From assembly GCF_016863275.1 (NCBI RefSeq), contig NZ_BOOO01000048.1:1-64000 (forward strand): DNA of 64,000 nt, given 5' to 3'. Source of the stretch: Planotetraspora mira. Lineage in GTDB: Bacteria; Actinomycetota; Actinomycetes; Streptosporangiales; Streptosporangiaceae. Below, one piece after another: positions 1-7,648 of this stretch (position 1 is its first letter; each line of letters opens with the position of its first letter). The translations under genes were made by a program, and so were the position numbers. A model generated the notes under the pieces. That model did not search any database. It was not told where the DNA came from and worked only from the letters and a program-made list of their open reading frames with translations.

Positions 1-49
1 GAACGCAATCATCTTCGAAGCCATCACTGCTCCTGATCTTGATGGGGAT

Positions 50-124
50 CGCCGGGACGGCGCCCGCGACGGATGGATCCGCCGGCAGACGGACGGTTTG
101 CCGGCGGACCCCGCCGTCCCGGCG
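50..124. terminator. Nested double stem-loop, probable terminator
   Basis: Two perfect inverted repeats sit one inside the other. The outer arms are 13 bp (50-62 and 112-124, CGCCGGGACGGCG and its complement); the inner arms are 10 bp (78-87 and 99-108, TCCGCCGGCA and its complement) with an 11-base loop. No gene is recognisable in bases 1-241, so this probably ends a transcript entering from the left edge. There is no T-run, as is usual in actinomycetes. Confidence 0.55.
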
Positions 125-136
125 CACGCCTTGCGA

Positions 137-163
137 TTGGCACTCTCCATGTGTGAGTGCCAG
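137..163. promoter_or_regulatory. CIRCE-like element (HrcA-type site)
   Basis: TTGGCACTC, nine bases, then GAGTGCCAG. The arms pair at 8 of 9 positions and have the exact 9-N-9 geometry of the CIRCE heat-shock operator (consensus TTAGCACTC-N9-GAGTGCTAA, from memory). No chaperone gene follows; the next gene is a TetR regulator at 242. It could be a true HrcA site, a decayed one, or a chance hairpin. Confidence 0.45.
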
Positions 164-189
164 GCGTCTGCTCGCACTCTATCCAGAAT

Positions 190-222
190 TTGCGTGTCAC
201 GCACATAGTGCGCGGCACGCAA
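190..222. promoter_or_regulatory. Palindrome upstream of TetR gene
   Basis: A 33-base interrupted palindrome centred on base 206: TTGCGTG (190-196) pairs with CACGCAA (216-222), and CGCAC (200-204) pairs with GTGCG (208-212). It ends 19 bases before the TetR start at 242. The position fits an autoregulatory operator for that gene. Confidence 0.6.
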
Positions 223-241
223 TGTGAGATAGGGTCGATCC

Positions 242-856
242 ATGAACGACGACGCCATGGACCTCCGGGCGCGCATCAGGCAGACCACCCGGGAGGCCAT
301 CAGCCATGCCGCGCTGCGTCTGGCCATCGAGCAGGGCCCCAACGGGCTGGTCCTCGTGCGGGTCCAAGACATCGCCACGGCCGCGGGTGTCTCATCCCGC
401 ACGTACAACAACTACTTCTCCAGCAGGGCCGAGGCGATCTGCGCCTTCCAGGCCGACCAGTCCAAGCGCGCGGGGGACGCGCTGAGCTCCCGGCCCGTGG
501 ACGAACCGCTGGACCAGGCCGTCATCGAGGCCATGGTCGAGCTCTACACCGACCCCGAGCCCGACAGGGCCGGCCTGCGCATGATCATGGAGACGCCCGA
601 GCTGGAGGGTGAGGCGCTGAAGGCGTTCAGCATGGCGGAGGGCCCGCTCGCCGTGGCGATCGCGGCACGCACCGGCATCGACCTGGGACGGGACCTGTTC
701 CCCGCGGTCACGGCCGCCGCGGTCGCCGGGGCCGTCCGCGTGGCGGGGCGTCACTGGCTCGAGGCCGGTGACAGCGAGTCCTTCGCCGCCATCCTGCGCA
801 GCGCCCTGTCCTGCGTCGTTCCGGCCGTGCCACCTCAGGGTCGGAAGGATCGGTGA
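242..856 (+). CDS. TetR family transcriptional regulator
   Basis: A 204-residue one-component regulator. The N-terminal DNA-binding domain spans roughly residues 10-60, with the helix-turn-helix at IATAAGVSSRTYNNYF (44-59), where Y-N-N-Y-F replaces the common Y-x-H-F. The C-terminal ligand domain is alanine-rich and matches no family whose ligand I recognise. An AGGG lies about 7 bases before the ATG. Its stop overlaps the GTG of the next gene (GTGA, 853-856), so the two are translationally coupled and the regulator probably controls that gene. A 33-base palindrome just upstream is the likely operator. Confidence 0.85.
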   Translation: MNDDAMDLRARIRQTTREAISHAALRLAIEQGPNGLVLVRVQDIATAAGVSSRTYNNYFSSRAEAICAFQADQSKRAGDALSSRPVDEPLDQAVIEAMVELYTDPEPDRAGLRMIMETPELEGEALKAFSMAEGPLAVAIAARTGIDLGRDLFPAVTAAAVAGAVRVAGRHWLEAGDSESFAAILRSALSCVVPAVPPQGRKDR

Positions 857-1869
857 CCGACATGCGAGCCAAGGGCATCGGTTACGACACCGGGTTCAGT
901 TTCGACGGCGTCACCCGCAGGCCGTTCGACCACGCTGTCGTACGACGAGAGTTGCAGATCATCCGCGATGACCTGCACTGCACCGCGGTGCGCCTGTTCG
1001 GCGACGACCTGGACCGGCTCGAGTTCGCCGGCGACCACGCGGCCGACCTGGGCCTGGAGGTCTGGTTCTCGCCGTTCACCTACCAGCTCGGGCCGGAGCA
1101 GATGCTCGACCTGCTCGCCGATGGTGCCGAGCGCGCCGAGCGGATCCGCCTCCGGGGCGCCGACGTCGTGTTCGTCACCGGCGCCGAGCTGAGCCTGTTC
1201 AACCGCGGGTTCCTGCCCGGAGACAGCCTTGAGGAGCGTGTCGGCGCCCTGCTCACACCACGGCCGGAGACGCGCGGCCTGCCGGCCGAGGTGCCCGGCC
1301 GCATCAACGCCTTCCTCGCCAAGGCCGTCACCGTGGTCCGCGAGAGGTTCGGCGGCAGGGTCACCTACGCCTCGATTCCGTTCGAGGGCGTCGACTGGAC
1401 ACCGTTCGACATCGTGTCGGTCGACGCCCACCGCTCGAAGGAAGTCGCGCACATCTACCAGCAGGGCGTTCGCGCATTGGTCGAGCAGGGCAAGCCGGTC
1501 GCCATCACCGAGTTCGGCTGCACCACCTACCGCGGCGCGGCCGACCACGGCGCCCGTGGCGGAGAGATCGTCGAATACGACGGCGTCACCCCGGTGCGGC
1601 TCAACGGCGACTACGTCCGCGACGAGCAGGAGCAGGCCACCTACCTCCGCGAACTGCTGGACGTGTTCACCGCGGAGGGCGTGGACGCCGCCTTCGCGTG
1701 CACCTTCGTCTGTTACGGCCTGCCCTACCGCCCCGATCCCCGGGAAGACCTCGACATGGCGAGCTGGGGCGTGGTCAAAATCCTGGAACACGGCCTCGGC
1801 GACACCTACCCCGACATGCCCTGGGAGCCCAAAGCCGCCTTCACCGCACTCGCCGACTACTACCGCTAG
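853..1869 (+). CDS. Cytoplasmic TIM-barrel protein, glycoside-hydrolase-like
   Basis: 338 residues with no signal peptide or membrane segment. The layout resembles a clan-A glycosidase barrel: an early G-Y-D-T-G-F stretch, a candidate acid/base Glu112 in TGAELS and a candidate nucleophile Glu220 in AITEFGC, about the spacing seen between strands 4 and 7 of GH-A enzymes. Assigning these as catalytic is inference. I recall related actinomycete proteins being labelled abortive infection protein; nothing here supports a phage role. The GTG start overlaps the TetR stop by 4 bases; an ATG at 862 is the alternative. Substrate unknown; an intracellular glycoside is a reasonable guess. Confidence 0.6.
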   Translation: MTDMRAKGIGYDTGFSFDGVTRRPFDHAVVRRELQIIRDDLHCTAVRLFGDDLDRLEFAGDHAADLGLEVWFSPFTYQLGPEQMLDLLADGAERAERIRLRGADVVFVTGAELSLFNRGFLPGDSLEERVGALLTPRPETRGLPAEVPGRINAFLAKAVTVVRERFGGRVTYASIPFEGVDWTPFDIVSVDAHRSKEVAHIYQQGVRALVEQGKPVAITEFGCTTYRGAADHGARGGEIVEYDGVTPVRLNGDYVRDEQEQATYLRELLDVFTAEGVDAAFACTFVCYGLPYRPDPREDLDMASWGVVKILEHGLGDTYPDMPWEPKAAFTALADYYR

Positions 1870-1963
1870 CGAGGCCCTTCGCCAGGGGAGTGGATCGGGG
1901 AGATGTGCTCACCGGCACGGCGCAGGACTCTCGCCTCGCGCCGTGCCGGTGCGTGATCGGACC

Positions 1964-3571
1964 TCAGCGGGTGCGCGGCAGCACCTGGATCGTGTCGCCG
2001 ACGGGGCGCTCACCGGTGGCGTCCGACGGGCGGTTGACGAGGGTGCCGTTCACGACCGTGGTGGAGGAGCCGCCCCCGTCCAGGTTGAGCGCGTCGACCG
2101 CGCCGAGGGACCGCATGAAGGCCGCGCCCTCGGCGAGGGTGAAGCCCTCGCTGCCACCGCTCAGACGGCCGTCCACGGTCACCAGAAGCAGCCGGCCCTG
2201 CCGGTCGATGCCGGCCATCGTGCGGGGCTGGCGGTTGTTCGCCCATGCGAAGCCGAAGGACAGGTCCAGCGGGTCGACGACGCCCTCCGTGGCGGCGTCG
2301 ATGCGGATCCGCCCGTCCTCGACCAGCGTCGGCGCGGCGCTGACGATGCTGTCGTCCTTGCCCAGCCTGACTTTGCGCCCGTGGTCGTCGCGGATGTCCT
2401 CCGTCACGGAGATCTTCGCCCCCACCTTCGCGTGCGCGGTGAGCCAGGAGGCCGCCGGGCCGATGCCCTGGAGCACGGTCTGGCCGGGCGCGACGGTGCC
2501 GGTCCGGTCGCCGACCGACACGACCCGGTCCTTGGAGTTCAGCACCACCTGTACGCCGGGACCGGTCGGGAGGGCGTGGACGTAGTCGTCGGTGAACTTC
2601 ACCAGTTCGTCGGTCGTGGTGCAGGTGGTGTCATGGCGTGGTTCCGCCGTGGGGATCGCCCCCGGCCGGCCGCAGTTCCGCAGCAGTCCGGGCGTGCGGT
2701 TCACGCCCTCGACGGCGTGTTCGGCATGGCCGGCGCGCGCGGTCACGGTGGTGGTGAGATCGGCGATCCGGGTGCGCCGGCCGCCGTCCTCAAGGATCAG
2801 GGCCGCCCGCGATCCCACCGCCATCGAGGTCAGCTCGCCGTCGTAGGCGCCGATGCCCGCCATCGTGCCCTGTACGCCGTCGGCGTCGGAGGTGAGGAAG
2901 AAGCCGCCGTTGACGCCCACCAGGGAACCCAGCTTGGCCGCCACCGACGAGGTCGTCTCCCGCTGAGCGACGTTGCCGTCGTGGGTGGCCTCGACGGTCC
3001 CGCGGAACCGGTGCGGGTCGATGACCGTGACGTTGATGTTCTCCACGTCGGCCGGCTGGTCGGCGTCATAGCCGGCCCACTCCACGACGTTGCGGAAGCC
3101 CGCCGCGGTGACCTGCGACGCCACGCTCCGCGCCGCGTCCTGGGTCGGGTAGGAGCCGATCCGCACCCGTACGCCCATGAGACCGCGCGGTGTGTCGGAG
3201 TAGCCCGGCCACGGGATCCTGGTCGCCACCGGCTCGAAGCCCGCGGTGCGCAGCCGGTCGGCGGTCTGTGATGCCCACGACTCCGTCCCCACCGCGGCCC
3301 AAGCCTGGGCGCCGGTGAACCGTGCCTTCGTCTCGGCCTGCACGGTGACGGTCCAGCCGGGCGCGGCGGCGGGGTTCTTGATTGTCCCGGTTCGCACCTC
3401 CACGCCCGGCGCGACGGTCCGCGTCGTCCACTGCGCCACGGTCCCGGTGCTCGCCGACGTGTCTGCGGCGGCCACTCCTGAGACCGTCAGCGGCGCGACC
3501 AGCGCGAGCGTGGCCACGCCGAGTGCGAGCCGGGCACGAGGGTTGCGACCGCTGCCTGGGCTGTTGTGCAT
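1964..3571 (-). CDS. Secreted phosphodiester glycosidase (NAGPA domain) with SPOR-like region
   Basis: 535 residues. A Sec signal peptide (ARLALGVATLALVAPLTV, cleavage near AAADTS) leads into a SPOR-like region (about 80-160), which in other proteins binds denuded peptidoglycan. The C-terminal half is a NAGPA-type phosphodiester glycosidase domain with VGVNGGFF and the closing motif LNLDGGGSSTTVVNG. Family members remove sugars linked through a phosphodiester, such as N-acetylglucosamine-1-phosphodiesters; the substrate here may be cell-wall-linked. I start at ATG 3571 because AAGGATG lies just upstream and the signal peptide follows directly; an upstream extension to 3703 has no ribosome site. 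Monocistronic. Confidence 0.82.
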   Translation of the reverse strand: MHNSPGSGRNPRARLALGVATLALVAPLTVSGVAAADTSASTGTVAQWTTRTVAPGVEVRTGTIKNPAAAPGWTVTVQAETKARFTGAQAWAAVGTESWASQTADRLRTAGFEPVATRIPWPGYSDTPRGLMGVRVRIGSYPTQDAARSVASQVTAAGFRNVVEWAGYDADQPADVENINVTVIDPHRFRGTVEATHDGNVAQRETTSSVAAKLGSLVGVNGGFFLTSDADGVQGTMAGIGAYDGELTSMAVGSRAALILEDGGRRTRIADLTTTVTARAGHAEHAVEGVNRTPGLLRNCGRPGAIPTAEPRHDTTCTTTDELVKFTDDYVHALPTGPGVQVVLNSKDRVVSVGDRTGTVAPGQTVLQGIGPAASWLTAHAKVGAKISVTEDIRDDHGRKVRLGKDDSIVSAAPTLVEDGRIRIDAATEGVVDPLDLSFGFAWANNRQPRTMAGIDRQGRLLLVTVDGRLSGGSEGFTLAEGAAFMRSLGAVDALNLDGGGSSTTVVNGTLVNRPSDATGERPVGDTIQVLPRTR

Positions 3572-4107
3572 AAGACATCCTTCAGACTCGGTGGACGGCC
3601 AGATGGGGTGATCCGTTCCGGCCGAAAATGACCAAGTCGAAAGTCCAACGCGGCGAAACGAACGCCGGGGCGGAAGCGAAGGTGCGGACGCGGACAGGAA
3701 CATGAACGCTCGGTGGCGGCAGGCCGCCGAGCGGGGCGTCGTGGGGGAGAGGAGGGCCGCCCCGGATCGTGTTCTCGCCGGGGAAGGGCGCGGGCGACTC
3801 TGGGGAGACTTTCCGGTGCGTCCCAGACCGTGAGCCCTGCGTCCGCGGTCTTCTGCGAATCGACACTCTTAATTGATCTACATTGTAAAGGGCGTCCGTA
3901 GGGCAATATCGCCCTTTTCTCAAGCGGAACAACCACTACACACCGAGGCGGGGACCCAGATCCTGAGCCTGCACGTCACCGGCATGAAGGCGATGCAGGC
4001 GATCAGGGCAACTCAGCACGCTTCCCAGTGTCGAGAACGTGCTGCCGGCTCCGTCCCAGGTACACCAGTGGCCACAACGGGCCGCGCGACGAAGAAGGAG
4101 AACCACC
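3572..4107. other. Divergent intergenic region
   Basis: 536 bases between the leftward glycosidase and the rightward VOC gene, with no convincing coding frame. It contains an imperfect hairpin at 3708-3732 (9 of 10 pairs, 5-base loop), an unusually A/T-rich patch at 3866-3890 that could host a promoter, and the terminator-like hairpin listed next. I find no gene remnant in it. Confidence 0.5.
3887..3917 (+). terminator. Intrinsic-terminator-like hairpin
   Basis: AAAGGGCG (3887-3894) pairs with CGCCCTTT (3910-3917) around a 15-base loop and is followed by a further T and TCTC. It is the only hairpin in the window with a T-run. It lies between two divergent genes, where a terminator is not expected, so it may attenuate the VOC transcript or be a relic. 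Confidence 0.45.
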
Positions 4108-4548
4108 ATGACGCTCCAGCGGATGGACAACGTCGGCATCGTCGTCGACGACCTCGAGGCTGCCGTTGCGTTCTTCGTAGAACTCGGCATGGAACTGGAG
4201 GGCAAAGCGCAGATCGAGGGCCTCTGGGCGGACCGCACCGTCGGACTCGACGGCGTCCGCTGCGACATCGCGATGATGCGGACCCCAGACGGCCACGGCC
4301 GGCTGGAACTGGCGAAGTACCACGCCCCCGCGGCGATCGACGCGAGACCGCAAAACCCGCCGCACAACACGCTGGGCATGCATCGCGTCATGTTCGCCGT
4401 CGACGACATCGAGGACGTCGTTGCCCGCCTGCGCACTCACGGCGCCGAACTCGTCGGTGAGCTGGCCCAGTACGAGGACAGCTACCGGCTCTGCTACGTC
4501 CGCGGCCCCGAGGGGATCATCGTCGCGCTGGCCGAGCAGCTCAGCTGA
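4108..4548 (+). CDS. VOC family protein (glyoxalase/dioxygenase fold)
   Basis: 146 residues made of two beta-alpha-beta-beta-beta modules: MDNVGIVVDDLEAAVAFF (6-23) and a second beginning near MHRVMFAVDDIEDVVARL. Family members use a shared metal site for isomerase, dioxygenase or binding functions; Glu139 in the final PEGIIVALAE strand fits a metal ligand, but the set is not diagnostic. GAAGGAG seven bases before the ATG decides the start. The next gene, a split-barrel flavoprotein, begins 63 bases downstream and may be co-transcribed. Reaction not predictable. Confidence 0.85.
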   Translation: MTLQRMDNVGIVVDDLEAAVAFFVELGMELEGKAQIEGLWADRTVGLDGVRCDIAMMRTPDGHGRLELAKYHAPAAIDARPQNPPHNTLGMHRVMFAVDDIEDVVARLRTHGAELVGELAQYEDSYRLCYVRGPEGIIVALAEQLS

Positions 4549-4611
4549 CAGCCCGTCGCGGCCGACCTGCGACCAACCAGAACGATCCGCTGGACGGACC
4601 AAGAAGACGAC

Positions 4612-5127
4612 ATGAAAGGGATGACCGTGCAACCGAACGAAATCACCGAGGTTCTGAACCGGCCGATCAGCCAGGAACTTCTGGCCCGCGACCTGACCCG
4701 CTTGGCCTACGTCGCCAAGGACGGCACACCCCGCAATGTCCCGATCGCGTTCACCTGGAACGGCTCGGAGATCGTCATGTGCACTACGAAGAACGCGCCG
4801 AAGCTCCCGGCCCTGCGCAACAACCCGACGGTCGCCCTGACGATCGACACCGAGGTGCACCCGCCCAAGATCTTGCTCATCCGCGGCCGGGCCGAGTTGG
4901 ACTTCGTCGATGGCATCCCGAACGAATATCTCCAGGCGACCAGCACCTACGAGATGACGTCCGAGCAACGAGTCGAGTGGGAGGCGGAGGTGCGTTCCCT
5001 CTACCGCGACGGCATGGTCCGGATCGTCGTGACCCCGACCTGGGCGAAGCTGATCGACTTCGAGACGACTCTGCCGAGCGCGGTCGAGGAACTGATCCAG
5101 CAGCGGGAGGAGCGTCAGTCTGCCTGA
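4612..5127 (+). CDS. Pyridoxamine 5'-phosphate oxidase-like split-barrel protein
   Basis: 171 residues with the split beta-barrel of the PNPOx/F420-dependent family: RLAYVAKDGTPRNVPIAF, then MCTTKNAPKLPALRNNP and VALTIDTEVHPPKILLIRG. In actinomycetes this fold binds F420, FMN or haem and reduces or senses small molecules; the cofactor cannot be settled here. The ATG at 4612 has no clear ribosome site, while AAAGGG sits six bases before a GTG at 4627, so the true protein may begin MQPNEI. Follows the VOC gene on the same strand. Confidence 0.8.
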   Translation: MKGMTVQPNEITEVLNRPISQELLARDLTRLAYVAKDGTPRNVPIAFTWNGSEIVMCTTKNAPKLPALRNNPTVALTIDTEVHPPKILLIRGRAELDFVDGIPNEYLQATSTYEMTSEQRVEWEAEVRSLYRDGMVRIVVTPTWAKLIDFETTLPSAVEELIQQREERQSA

Positions 5128-5206
5128 GCGCCGCCCGGTCGGTGAGTTGGGCCTATCGGATGCGGGAGGCGCTCGCTGTGCTCTCCTCCCGCCTTCGACG
5201 ACCCAA

Positions 5207-5251
5207 AATATTCAGCATGTACGCTGAATATTGACAACCTGAACATTCAGC
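5207..5251. promoter_or_regulatory. ArsR-type operator cluster
   Basis: A perfect inverted repeat, AATATTCAGC (5207-5216) and GCTGAATATT (5223-5232) around a 6-base spacer, is followed by a third half-site AACATTCAGC (5242-5251). The A/T-rich arms stand out from the G/C-rich surroundings. The site ends 14 bases before the ArsR start at 5266, as expected for autorepression. Confidence 0.75.
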
Positions 5252-5265
5252 GAGATGGGTGGGAG

Positions 5266-5586
5266 ATGGTCGACGAGTCCGGGCGCCACGAGGATGCGTA
5301 TGAGGCGGTTTTCAGTGCGCTGGCACACCCGGCGCGCCGACGGGTGCTGCTCACCATCTACTTCAACGGCGGATCGATGGCCGCCGGCGAGATCGCCGCG
5401 GTGTTCTCACACGCCTGGCAGACGACCACCCGCCACCTGCAGATCCTCGAGGCCGCCGGCCTGCTCAGCAGCGCACGCGACGGCCGCATGCGGATCTACC
5501 ACCTCGAACGCAAGCGCCTGGACCTCGTACGCGACTGGCTTGCGCACTTCTCCATCACGCCCGACCCCGCGAAGGAGACCCCCTGA
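5266..5586 (+). CDS. ArsR family winged-helix repressor
   Basis: 106 residues, a single winged-helix domain. It opens with the characteristic AVFSALAHPARRRVLL (14-29) and has the recognition helix in WQTTTRHLQILEAAGLL (51-67) followed by the wing. No cysteine pair is present, so it is not a metal sensor of the ArsR/SmtB type. GGGTGGGAG precedes the ATG. The next gene, a VOC protein, starts one base after its stop, so both form an operon behind the 5207-5251 operator. Confidence 0.88.
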   Translation: MVDESGRHEDAYEAVFSALAHPARRRVLLTIYFNGGSMAAGEIAAVFSHAWQTTTRHLQILEAAGLLSSARDGRMRIYHLERKRLDLVRDWLAHFSITPDPAKETP

Positions 5587-5587
5587 C

Positions 5588-6010
5588 ATGGCAGCCGCCA
5601 CCACACCGGTCAACCGGCCCGACACTCCTCAGCTCTTCCGCCTCAGCGTCGAGGTCGGCGACCTCGACCGGGCCATCGCCTTCTACAGCGAGCTGTTCGG
5701 CATCGAAGGCCACCGGCAGGCCGGAGCCCGCTCCTACTTCGACTGCGGGCCCGTCACCCTGTCAGTCATGGACGTCTCGGCCAATGGAACGCCGCACACC
5801 GCGGCGAAGGCCCTGTACTTCACCGTCGAGGACCTCGAAGCCGTCTTCGCCCGCGCCGAGGTCCTCGGCTGCCTGTCCACGGAACTCGTACACGACCAGA
5901 GCGCCGGGGCCATCGTCGTCCGTCCGTGGGGCGAGCGGTCGTTCTACGCCGATGATCCCTGGGGCAACCCGCTGTGCTTCGTCGAGCGCGGCACCGTATA
6001 CGCGGGCTGA
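5588..6010 (+). CDS. VOC family protein coupled to ArsR
   Basis: 140 residues with LFRLSVEVGDLDRAIAFYSE at the front and ALYFTVEDLEAVFARAEVLG in the second module; FYADDPWGNPLCFVERG closes it, the usual C-terminal metal-ligand strand (Glu). AAGGAG lies within the end of arsR, 8 bases before the ATG. The operon with arsR implies that its substrate or product is the ligand that relieves repression. Chemistry unknown; glyoxalase- or bleomycin-binding-like are both possible. Confidence 0.85.
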   Translation: MAAATTPVNRPDTPQLFRLSVEVGDLDRAIAFYSELFGIEGHRQAGARSYFDCGPVTLSVMDVSANGTPHTAAKALYFTVEDLEAVFARAEVLGCLSTELVHDQSAGAIVVRPWGERSFYADDPWGNPLCFVERGTVYAG

Positions 6011-6027
6011 CTTCCGACTGAGCTTTC

Positions 6028-6624
6028 TTACTCGGCCGGGCCCTGTCTCGGTGCTGCACGGACGTGCGCGCGTTCGCCTTGTTTCCCGATGAGACTCAGG
6101 TACTCGACGGGGCCGGCGCCGGTGGAACCGAACCAGTGCGGGGTGCGTGTGTCGAACTCCGCGGCCTCCCCGGGTTTGAGGATGAGGTCGTGTTCCCCGA
6201 GCACAAGGCGGAGCGTTCCGTTGAGGACATAGACCCAGTCGTAGCCCTCGTGGGTGCGCATGTCGGGTTCGGCGTCGTCGGTTCCGGTCGGGAGGACGAA
6301 CTTGTAGGCCTGGATTCCTCCGGGCCTACGGGTCAACGGCAGGATGACCGAGCCGTCGCCGCAGGGGATGGGACGCAGATTGATGCGGGGGTCGCCGGTC
6401 GGCGGCGCATCGACGAGTTCGTCGAGCGTGACCCCGTAGGCGCGGGCAAGCGGAAGCAGTTGCTCGAGCGTGGGACGTCGCAGGCCCGCCTCGAGCCGGG
6501 ACAAGGTGCTGGTGGAGATGCCGGTCTCCTCCGCGAGGTCGGCGAGCGTGACGTCGCGATGCAGTCGAAGCCGTTTCAACCTCGGTCCGACAGCGTCGAG
6601 AGTGCGGTCTACGGCTTCATCCAC
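6028..6624 (-). CDS. XRE-cupin transcriptional regulator
   Basis: 198 residues. An N-terminal Cro/C1 helix-turn-helix (VTLADLAEETGISTSTLSRL, 25-44) is joined to a C-terminal cupin with MRTHEGYDWVYVLNGTLRL and LKPGEAAEFDTRTPHWFGS, which keeps the histidines of a metal-binding cupin. The architecture is typical of small-molecule-responsive repressors near amine or amino-acid genes. TTGCC-N4-GGCAA lies 10 bases upstream and is the likely autoregulatory site. It converges with the VOC gene at 5588-6010 and diverges from the methyltransferase at 6809, its most likely target. Confidence 0.85.
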   Translation of the reverse strand: MDEAVDRTLDAVGPRLKRLRLHRDVTLADLAEETGISTSTLSRLEAGLRRPTLEQLLPLARAYGVTLDELVDAPPTGDPRINLRPIPCGDGSVILPLTRRPGGIQAYKFVLPTGTDDAEPDMRTHEGYDWVYVLNGTLRLVLGEHDLILKPGEAAEFDTRTPHWFGSTGAGPVEYLSLIGKQGERAHVRAAPRQGPAE

Positions 6625-6633
6625 GTCTCTATT

Positions 6634-6647
6634 TTGCCATTCGGCAA
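6634..6647. promoter_or_regulatory. Short palindrome TTGCC-N4-GGCAA
   Basis: TTGCC (6634-6638) and GGCAA (6643-6647) form a perfect 14-base dyad in an A/T-rich patch, 10 bases before the XRE-cupin start. Size and placement fit a Cro-type dimer site. Confidence 0.5.
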
Positions 6648-6808
6648 CAAGGTTTGCACATCTGCCTTCTCTGTCAGCACCATGAAGAACGAACCGACGA
6701 ACGCCCTCGATCTGTCGGCGCGGGCGAGCCCGGTGGAGCTGTAGGCACGTGGCCGCGTCGAGGTCACCTGCTACGGCGGAGAGTCATCGTGAACGAGGAG
6801 GACGACCT

Positions 6809-7444
6809 GTGACGCATGGATTCGACAAGGACTTCTGGGAGCGGCACTGGCGACAGGGGTCAGCCGAAGGCCCCGGGTCAATGGGCGGCAACCCGCCGAA
6901 CCCGTACCTCGCTCGTGAGACCAGCGGCCTGACACCGGGCACGGCGCTGGACGCGGGGTGCGGCGGCGGTGCCGAGGCGATCCGGCTCGCCTTCGACGGC
7001 TGGCACGTCACCGCGGCCGACATCTCGTCCGAGGCCCTTGCTCGCGCCGCCGAGCGCGCGGCGGCGAGCGGGGCTCCCGAGCACTTGCAGTGGGTTGAGG
7101 CGGATCTGAGCGTCTGGAGCCCGGGTTTGCGGTTCGACCTGGTCATGACCCACTACGCCCATCCGGCGATGCCCCAGTTGGAGTTCTACGACCGCATCGC
7201 CGGATGGGTGGCTCCCGGCGGCACGCTGCTCATCGTGGGGCACCTGCACACTCCGGGCTCTACCGGCCACGGGCACCACCCTCCTGCTGAAGCGTCGGTC
7301 ACCTCCGCGGCCATCACCGCGCGCCTGGACGACAGGGAGTGGGAGATCGTGACCGCCGAGGAGCATCTCCGCACGCTCACCGGCCACGGGGGCCCAGCGG
7401 TCCCCCTCCACGATGTCGTCGTGCGCGCCACCCGGCGCCGGTGA
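6809..7444 (+). CDS. Class I SAM-dependent methyltransferase
   Basis: 211 residues. Motif I is GTALDAGCGGGAEAIRLA (about 42-59), motif II VTAADISSEAL, and the catalytic-loop strand FDLVMTHYAHP. An N-terminal DKDFWERHWRQG is common in small-molecule methyltransferases. GAGGAGGA stands five bases before GTG 6809, so I prefer that start over one at 6749. The stop abuts the stop of the convergent YdeI remnant (TGATCA, 7442-7447), with no terminator between them. Substrate unknown. Confidence 0.82.
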   Translation: MTHGFDKDFWERHWRQGSAEGPGSMGGNPPNPYLARETSGLTPGTALDAGCGGGAEAIRLAFDGWHVTAADISSEALARAAERAAASGAPEHLQWVEADLSVWSPGLRFDLVMTHYAHPAMPQLEFYDRIAGWVAPGGTLLIVGHLHTPGSTGHGHHPPAEASVTSAAITARLDDREWEIVTAEEHLRTLTGHGGPAVPLHDVVVRATRRR

Positions 7445-7648
7445 TCAGGCGTCCCAGCGGCCCTCCGCCTTGGCGCGCTCGACCTCGGCCAGCCCGGCCG
7501 GCCGCATCCGGCCCGCCTGTCGCAGTCGCGCCACCCGGGTGATGTTCGTCGTGCCCTTCTTGGCCGGCACCACCCACACCTCCGTCGCCGAGGCGTGGTG
7601 GTCGGCCAGCCAGCACCGCCACGCGGCGGTGTCGGTGAAGATCTTCAC
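7445..7648 (-). pseudogene. YdeI/OmpD-associated family remnant, internally deleted
   Basis: 67 codons whose two halves match separate parts of the YdeI family (normally about 190 residues, from memory). The front gives AAWRCWLADHHASATEVWVV-PAKKG; the rest is VARLRQAGRMRPAGLAEVE-RAKAEGRWDA. The roughly 40 residues usually between them (ALCFGWIDG region) are missing, and so is everything after GRWDA. The frame is kept across the joint. The GTG start still overlaps the stop of the upstream VOC gene (GTGA, 7645-7648), so this was once a coupled second gene. Its stop touches the methyltransferase stop, marking the second deletion end. Confidence 0.75.

Noticed and set aside
853-1869. Phage-defence (abortive infection) role for the TIM-barrel protein
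   Set aside because: The name exists for relatives as I recall, but no defence domain, toxin feature or defence neighbour is present here.
4612-5127. Drug-inactivating or F420 enzyme assignment for the split-barrel protein
   Set aside because: The fold alone does not distinguish FMN, F420 or haem binding, so no function was named.
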